In this document: positions 17,128 to 21,411 of the stretch, one piece after another | Layout: each line of letters opens with the position of its first letter | Numbering within the stretch: the stretch's first letter is position 1 | Assembly (NCBI GenBank): GCA_005884255.1 | Contig: VBDL01000039.1 | Location: 1-21,411, forward strand | Reading direction: 5' to 3' | Length of the DNA stretch: 21,411 nt | Origin: Betaproteobacteria bacterium | GTDB lineage: Bacteria > Pseudomonadota > Gammaproteobacteria > Burkholderiales > Burkholderiaceae_C | Notes under the pieces: generated by a model | Seen by the model: the letters and a program-made list of their open reading frames with translations, nothing else | What the model was told of the DNA's origin: nothing | The model's database searches: none | Made by a program: the position numbers and the translations under genes

Positions 17128-18729
17128 TCAAGCGGTCTGCATGGCTTGCGTGGCGGGGGAGGCAACGATGCCGCGCATCAGATCGGCCGCCTTCTCGCCG
17201 ATCATGATGGTCGGCGCGTTGGTGTTGCCGCCGACGATGGTGGGCATGATCGACGCGTCGACCACGCGCAGCCCTTGCACCCCGCGCACGCGCAAGCAGT
17301 CGTCGACCACCGCCATCGCGTCGCTCGCCGGCCCCATCTTGCAAGTGCCCACGGGGTGGTATTGCGTGTCGGCCCGGGCGCGGATGTCGGCGATCAGCGC
17401 CGCATCGTCGTGGCGGTCGACGGGGTAGAGCATCTTGCCGCGGAAGCCGTCGAAGGGCGGCGACTCAATGATCGACTGCTGCAGCTTCGCGCCCTTGAGC
17501 AGCACAGCGAGGTCGTGTTCGTCGCCGAGAAAGTTGGGGTCGATGTTCCCGCGGCTCTTCGGGTGGATCACGTCGACGTGGCTGCTGATGCCGTGGCCGA
17601 AGTGCATCTTGCGGGCGTGATCGTCGACCATGGCGATCACGAAGATCAGCTGCAGGTCCGGTGCCGGCACGTCGGGCGACGAGCGGAAGAACGCGCCGCC
17701 CTCGCAGAACGCGCTGGTGATCGGCCCGGTGCGCTGGCGCCGCCATTCGAAGATCGCCCGCGTCAACGCGAGGCTGCCGCGCGCCGAGAAGCCGAAGGCC
17801 TCGCGCTCGGTGTGCGTGCGCCAGCTCTGCACATAGTCGATGTGGTCCTGCAGGTTGCGGCCGACGGCCGGCAGGTCGTGCAGCACCGCGAGGCCGTGAC
17901 GCTGCAGCTGGTTGCCCGGCCCGATGCCCGACAGCATCAAGAACTGCGGCGATCCGAAGGCGCCGGCGCTGAGCACCACCTCGCTGCGCGCTTGCACTTC
18001 GATCGCCTGGCCGCCTTGCGTGTAGGCAACGCCGCAGGCGCGCTTGGCCTCGTCGAACAACACGCGCGTGGTGTGCGCATGGGTGATGACCTTCAGGTTG
18101 GCCCGGCCGAGGTTCGGCGTGAGGTATGCCTTGGCCGCGCTGCAGCGCTCGCCCTTCAGGTGCGTGACCTGGTATAGGAACGAGCCGAACTGGTCGGGGC
18201 CGTTGCAGTCGGCGATGCGCGGCAGGCCGTGCGCCGCGCAGGCGGCGAGGAAGGCATCACTCAACGAGGTCTTGTAGCTGAGCTGCTTCACGTTCAGCGG
18301 CCCGCCGCTGCCGTGGTACTCGCTGTCGCCGAACTCCTCGTTGTTCTCGGCACGCTTGAAGTAGGGCAGCACGTCGGCATAGCTCCAGCCGGCATTGCCG
18401 AGCGCAGCCCAGTGGTCGTAGTCGCTGCGATGGCCGCGCACATAGAGCATCGCATTGATCGAGCTGCTGCCGCCCAGCGTCTTGCCGCGCGGCTGGTAGC
18501 CGCGACGGCCGTTGAGGCCCTTCTGCGGCACCGTCTGGAAGGCCCAGTTGGCAATCTTCCTCGGCAGGATTACCGCCGCGCCCACCGGCGCATGGATCAG
18601 CACATTGCTGTCTGGCCCGCCGGCCTCGAGCAGGCACACGCTGACGCGCGGATCCTCGCTCAGCCGGCTGGCCACCACGCAACCCGCGCTGCCGCCGCCC
18701 ACCACCACGTAGTCGAAGCTGTCGCTCAT
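17128..18729 (-). CDS. GMC-family FAD-dependent oxidoreductase (choline/alcohol dehydrogenase-like), with a probable 13-residue internal loss
   Basis: 533-residue GMC flavoprotein oxidising an alcohol to an aldehyde. It has the FAD-binding VVGGGSAG (10-16) with a distal acidic residue in LLEAGG, GMC signature 1 GKTLGGSSSIN (82-92), signature 2 near 253-271 (LSAGAFGSPQFLMLSGIGP) and the catalytic pair His458 (YHPVGTCKMG) and Asn502 (GGNTNAP). AAGGAG lies about 5-10 bases before the ATG, a strong ribosome-binding site. It is the first gene of the minus-strand operon. The segment KSRGNIDPNFLGDEHD (391-406) is unusual: relatives carry about 13 more residues, of the kind xVxLxSxDPxxxP, between SRG and IDPNF, so an in-frame 39-base loss seems likely. 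This may affect the substrate domain. The physiological alcohol is unknown. Confidence 0.88.
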   Translation of the reverse strand: MSDSFDYVVVGGGSAGCVVASRLSEDPRVSVCLLEAGGPDSNVLIHAPVGAAVILPRKIANWAFQTVPQKGLNGRRGYQPRGKTLGGSSSINAMLYVRGHRSDYDHWAALGNAGWSYADVLPYFKRAENNEEFGDSEYHGSGGPLNVKQLSYKTSLSDAFLAACAAHGLPRIADCNGPDQFGSFLYQVTHLKGERCSAAKAYLTPNLGRANLKVITHAHTTRVLFDEAKRACGVAYTQGGQAIEVQARSEVVLSAGAFGSPQFLMLSGIGPGNQLQRHGLAVLHDLPAVGRNLQDHIDYVQSWRTHTEREAFGFSARGSLALTRAIFEWRRQRTGPITSAFCEGGAFFRSSPDVPAPDLQLIFVIAMVDDHARKMHFGHGISSHVDVIHPKSRGNIDPNFLGDEHDLAVLLKGAKLQQSIIESPPFDGFRGKMLYPVDRHDDAALIADIRARADTQYHPVGTCKMGPASDAMAVVDDCLRVRGVQGLRVVDASIMPTIVGGNTNAPTIMIGEKAADLMRGIVASPATQAMQTA

Positions 18730-18935
18730 CTTGTCTCCTTGCTGGTTCGCGCTCTACGCTTGGCAGCGTAGGCGTTGCAGGCGCCGCTGGCTATCCAGGT
18801 TTCGACGGCCGGCCCTTGGGAACCACCATTTCAGTTAATGGCTTGAATCAATGAGCTCGGCCGCAGCTAGGGTAAACCTCCATGATCTGAGTCGGCAATT
18901 TGATTACGATCAATAAATAAATTGCCACATCCGCC
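18730..18935. promoter_or_regulatory. Divergent promoter region between GMC operon and crotonase-ligase operon
   Basis: 206-base gap between divergently transcribed operons, with an AT-rich island (18890-18925) that stands out in this GC-rich DNA. It contains a perfect 8-bp inverted repeat, GGCAATTT (18894-18901) and AAATTGCC (18919-18926), enclosing a second inverted repeat TTGAT-TACG-ATCAA (18900-18913). Another short palindrome TTGAATCAA is at 18843-18851. Such nested palindromes 10-42 bases before the crotonase start fit an operator for a MarR/TetR-type repressor. Possible -35/-10 elements are too weak to assign. Confidence 0.6.
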
Positions 18936-19745
18936 ATGCCTTCGCCGACTCCTTCGCTGCCGCCCGTGCTGGCTTCCCTCGACCTGCTGCAGATCTCGCT
19001 GTCCGGCCCGGTGCTGCACCTGCGGCTGAACCGCGCGGACAAGCGCAATGCCATCAACGACACGCTGATCGCGCAGTTGCACACCGCCTTCGTCAACCTG
19101 CCGGAGGAGGTGCGCGCGGTGGTGATCAGCGGCGAGGGTGCGCACTTCTGCGCCGGGCTGGATCTGTCGGAGTTGTCCGAGCGCAGCGCCGCCGAGGGGG
19201 TGCTGCATTCGCGCGCCTGGCATGCCGCCTTCGAGCAGATCCAGTTCGGCCGCGTGCCGGTGGTCTGCGTGCTGCACGGCGCGGTGATCGGTGGTGGGCT
19301 AGAGCTCGCGGCCGCCACGCATGTGCGCGTCGCCGAGCGCTCGGCCTTCTACGGCCTTCCGGAAGGGCAGCGCGGCCTGTTCGTCGGCGGCGGCGGCTCG
19401 GCGCGCATCCCGCGTCTGATCGGCGTGGCCCGCATGACGGACATGATGCTCACCGGCCGCGTGCTCGATGCGCAGGAGGGCCATGACGCCGGCCTCGCGC
19501 AATACCTCGTGGAGCCGGGCGAAGGCCTGGCGCGCGCGATGGCGCTGGCGCAGAAGATCGCGTCGAACGCGCCGCTGTCGAACTTCTCGGTGATGCAGGC
19601 GTTGCCGCGCATCGCCGACCAGAGCCAGAGCGATGGCCTGTTCACAGAGTCGCTGATGGCCGCCATCGCGCAGGCGGACGATCAAGCCAAGCAGCGCATG
19701 CGCGATTTTCTCGACGGCAAGGCGGGCAAGGTGGGCAAGACATGA
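18936..19745 (+). CDS. Enoyl-CoA hydratase/isomerase (crotonase) family protein
   Basis: 269-residue crotonase-fold enzyme acting on acyl-CoA thioesters. The oxyanion-hole segments are HFCAGLDL (70-77) and HGAVIGGG (114-121). Both catalytic glutamates of hydratases appear to be present, Glu123 (GGGLELA) and Glu143 (LPEGQ), with the same 20-residue spacing as in classical enoyl-CoA hydratase. N-terminal LHLRLNRADKRNAIN is typical. It overlaps the start of the feruloyl-CoA synthase-type gene by four bases (ATGA), so the two are coupled. It probably hydrates the enoyl-CoA produced from the ligase product, as in hydroxycinnamate degradation, but it does not closely resemble the classical feruloyl-CoA hydratase-lyase I remember, so a lyase role is uncertain. 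The ATG at 18936 has no good ribosome-binding site. Confidence 0.88.
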   Translation: MPSPTPSLPPVLASLDLLQISLSGPVLHLRLNRADKRNAINDTLIAQLHTAFVNLPEEVRAVVISGEGAHFCAGLDLSELSERSAAEGVLHSRAWHAAFEQIQFGRVPVVCVLHGAVIGGGLELAAATHVRVAERSAFYGLPEGQRGLFVGGGGSARIPRLIGVARMTDMMLTGRVLDAQEGHDAGLAQYLVEPGEGLARAMALAQKIASNAPLSNFSVMQALPRIADQSQSDGLFTESLMAAIAQADDQAKQRMRDFLDGKAGKVGKT

Positions 19746-21411
19746 CCATTCGATTCAGGCCGGTGCCGCTGGGCGGCTCGCTGCAGGCGCATTTCGAGCG
19801 GCGCTCCGATGGGGTCACGCTGGTCACGTCGACCGAAGCGTTGCGCGACTATCCCGAGCGCCTCACCGATCGATTGCTGCAGTGGGCCGAGACTGCGCCC
19901 GAGCGCACCTTGGTCGCGCGCCGCGAGCGCGGCAGCGGGCCGTGGCAGCGCGTGAGCTACGCCCAAGCGCTGGGCGCGGCGCGCTCCATCGCGCAAGCCT
20001 TGATCGACCGCGGTGTCTCGGTCGAGCGGCCGGTGGCCATCCTGTCGGAGAACAGCATCGAGCACCTGCTGCTGTCGCTCGGCTGCATGCTCGCCGGCGT
20101 GCCGTTCGCGCCGGTGTCGCCGGCGTATTCGCTGATGTCACAGGACTTCGGCAAGCTCAAGCACATACTGCAGTGCCTGACGCCCGGCCTGGTGTTCGCG
20201 GGCAGCGGCGCCGCCTACGGCAAGGCGATCGCGAGCGTGGTGCCGCACGATGTGCCGGTGGTGCTGGTCGACGGCAGCGTCGAAGGCTGCACAAGCACGA
20301 GCTTCGCCGAGCTGCTGAGCACGGCCGCGACGCATGCGGTGGACGCCGCGCACGCGCAGGTCGGCCCCGACACCATCGTCAAGTTCCTCTTCACCTCCGG
20401 CTCGACCAAGCTGCCGAAGGGCGTGGTCAACACGCAGCGCATGTGGTGCAGCAACCTGCAGATGATCCAGCAGTGCATGCCGGCGCTGGCCGAGGAGCCG
20501 CCGGTGCTCGTCGACGGCAGCGTCGAAGGCCGCACGAGCACGAGCTTCGCCGAACTGCTGAGCACAGTCGCGACGCCAGCGGTGGACGCCGCGCACGCAC
20601 AAGTCGGCCCCGACACCATCGTCAAGTTCCTCTTCACGTCCGGCTCGACCAAGCTGCCGAAGGGCGTGATCAACACGCAGCGCATGTGGTGCAGCAACCT
20701 GCAGATGATCCAGCAGTGCATGCCGGCGCTCGCCGAGGAGCCGCCGGTGCTGGTCGACTGGCTGCCGTGGAACCACACCTTCGGCGGCAACCACAACGTC
20801 GGGCTGACGATCTACAACGGCGGCACGCTGTACATCGACGATGGCAAGCCGACGCCGCAGGCGGTGGGACAGACGCTGGCCAACCTGCGCGAGATCGCGC
20901 CGACCGTGTACTTCAACGTGCCCAAGGGCTATGAGGAAATCGCCGCCGCGCTGGAGGCCGACGACACGCTGCGCAGCAATTTCTTCAGCCGCGTGAAGCT
21001 GATGTTCTTCGCCGGCGCCGGGCTGTCGCAGCCGGTGTGGGACCGGCTCGACGCGCAGGCCGAAAAGCAATGCGGCGAGCGCATCCGCATGATCACGGGG
21101 CTCGGCATGACCGAGACGGCGCCGTTCGCAATCTGCGCCAACGGCGACGAGGTGCGCTCGGGCTTCGTCGGTTTGCCCGCGCCTGGCGTCGAGCTCAAGC
21201 TCGTGCCGGTGGATGGCAAGCTGGAGGTGCGCTACCGCGGCGCGAACATCACGCCGGGCTACTGGCGTGCGCCGCAGCAGACCGCCGAGCATTTCGACGA
21301 CGAAGGCTTCTACTGCAGCGGCGACGCGCTGAAGTACGTCGACCCGCAGCAGCCGCAGAAGGGCTTCGCCTTCGACGGCCGCATCGCCGAGGACTTCAAG
21401 CTCTCGACCGG
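19742..21411 (+). CDS. fcs: Feruloyl-CoA synthase-type AMP-forming acyl-CoA ligase with internal 81-residue duplication (3' end outside window)
   Basis: ANL-superfamily adenylating ligase, open from ATG 19742 to the window end (556 codons seen). It would activate a hydroxycinnamate or similar acid with ATP to its CoA thioester. N-terminal landmarks are VAILSENSIEHLLLSLGCMLAGVPFAPVSPAY and the P-loop TSGSTKLPKG. After the P-loop region come VLVDWLPWNHTFGGNHN, MITGLGMTETAPF, GYWRAPQQTAEHFDDEGFY, SGDAL and DGRIAEDFKLSTG, all characteristic of feruloyl-CoA synthase-like ligases. Residues 174-254 are repeated in frame as residues 255-335, so the P-loop occurs twice (218-227 and 299-308), an arrangement I know in no relative. 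The repeat adds 81 residues to an otherwise normal chain. The gene is coupled to the crotonase by an ATGA overlap. Confidence 0.85.
   Translation, partial: MTIRFRPVPLGGSLQAHFERRSDGVTLVTSTEALRDYPERLTDRLLQWAETAPERTLVARRERGSGPWQRVSYAQALGAARSIAQALIDRGVSVERPVAILSENSIEHLLLSLGCMLAGVPFAPVSPAYSLMSQDFGKLKHILQCLTPGLVFAGSGAAYGKAIASVVPHDVPVVLVDGSVEGCTSTSFAELLSTAATHAVDAAHAQVGPDTIVKFLFTSGSTKLPKGVVNTQRMWCSNLQMIQQCMPALAEEPPVLVDGSVEGRTSTSFAELLSTVATPAVDAAHAQVGPDTIVKFLFTSGSTKLPKGVINTQRMWCSNLQMIQQCMPALAEEPPVLVDWLPWNHTFGGNHNVGLTIYNGGTLYIDDGKPTPQAVGQTLANLREIAPTVYFNVPKGYEEIAAALEADDTLRSNFFSRVKLMFFAGAGLSQPVWDRLDAQAEKQCGERIRMITGLGMTETAPFAICANGDEVRSGFVGLPAPGVELKLVPVDGKLEVRYRGANITPGYWRAPQQTAEHFDDEGFYCSGDALKYVDPQQPQKGFAFDGRIAEDFKLST
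20261..20746 (+). repeat. In-frame 243-bp tandem duplication inside the CoA ligase gene
   Basis: Two adjacent units, 20261-20503 and 20504-20746, align without gaps over 243 bases (81 codons). I count 13 differences by eye (about 95% identity); four change amino acids (Cys/Arg, Ala/Val, His/Pro, Val/Ile) and eight bases are silent. A further copy of the first 12 bases, GTGCTGGTCGAC, follows at 20747-20758. This is the expected signature of duplication between two 12-base matches in an ancestral single-copy gene. Confidence 0.95.

Noticed and set aside
16780..18177. 465-codon plus-strand open frame opposite the GMC oxidoreductase and acyl-CoA dehydrogenase
   Set aside because: Shadow composition (His, Arg, Val, Ala) and no motif; the minus-strand genes carry catalytic signatures.
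20261..20746. CRISPR-like or mobile repeat
   Set aside because: Only two long units in frame within a coding sequence, no spacers, no terminal inverted repeats or transposase.

Overview
The window is very GC-rich, densely coded DNA with a strong G/C bias at third codon positions. It looks like a chromosomal segment of a Burkholderiales betaproteobacterium of the Comamonadaceae / Rubrivivax-Leptothrix type. Support for this comes from the protein families and from two intergenic G/C-run elements (13399-13437 and 15433-15467) of a kind I recall being scattered through such genomes. No tRNA, rRNA, CRISPR array, insertion sequence or prophage gene was seen.

Layout. (1) 2-4572, plus strand: the 3' part of a polyol catabolic operon, holding a D-arabinitol/mannitol-type dehydrogenase (cut by the window edge), a sorbitol/L-iditol dehydrogenase of the SDR type, an AraC-type regulator and xylulokinase. 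Overlapping stops and starts suggest translational coupling. Together these genes oxidise sugar alcohols to ketoses and phosphorylate xylulose. (2) 4539-5259: a small unknown gene on the minus strand and a secreted EF-hand protein on the plus strand. (3) 5345-9704, plus: a NitT/TauT-type ABC system with a double-length permease, an ATPase with an extra C-terminal domain and no binding protein, followed by an OprB-type porin whose signal peptide and barrel lie in different frames. (4) 9734-11326, plus: an ArnT-like membrane glycosyltransferase preceded by a perfect PmrA-type direct repeat. (5) 11355-13363, minus: a QseBC/PmrAB-type two-component system convergent with the glycosyltransferase; its regulator is the obvious candidate to bind that repeat. 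(6) 13444-18729, minus: a likely catabolic operon of GMC oxidoreductase, AidB-type acyl-CoA dehydrogenase (broken), alpha-methylacyl-CoA racemase-like CoA transferase and HSL-type esterase. (7) 18936-21411, plus and divergent: a crotonase and a feruloyl-CoA synthase-type ligase running off the window end. Regions 6 and 7 together suggest activation and beta-oxidation-like degradation of hydroxycinnamate or branched acyl substrates.

The most striking observations are an in-frame, diverged 243-bp tandem duplication that gives the CoA ligase two ATP-binding P-loops; apparent segment losses in three other genes (porin, acyl-CoA dehydrogenase, GMC oxidoreductase), two with a frame break; the PmrA-type box paired with a neighbouring two-component system; and a perfect 14-bp hairpin ending one base before the permease start codon. 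The clustering of duplication and deletions means assembly error must be excluded before a biological reading.
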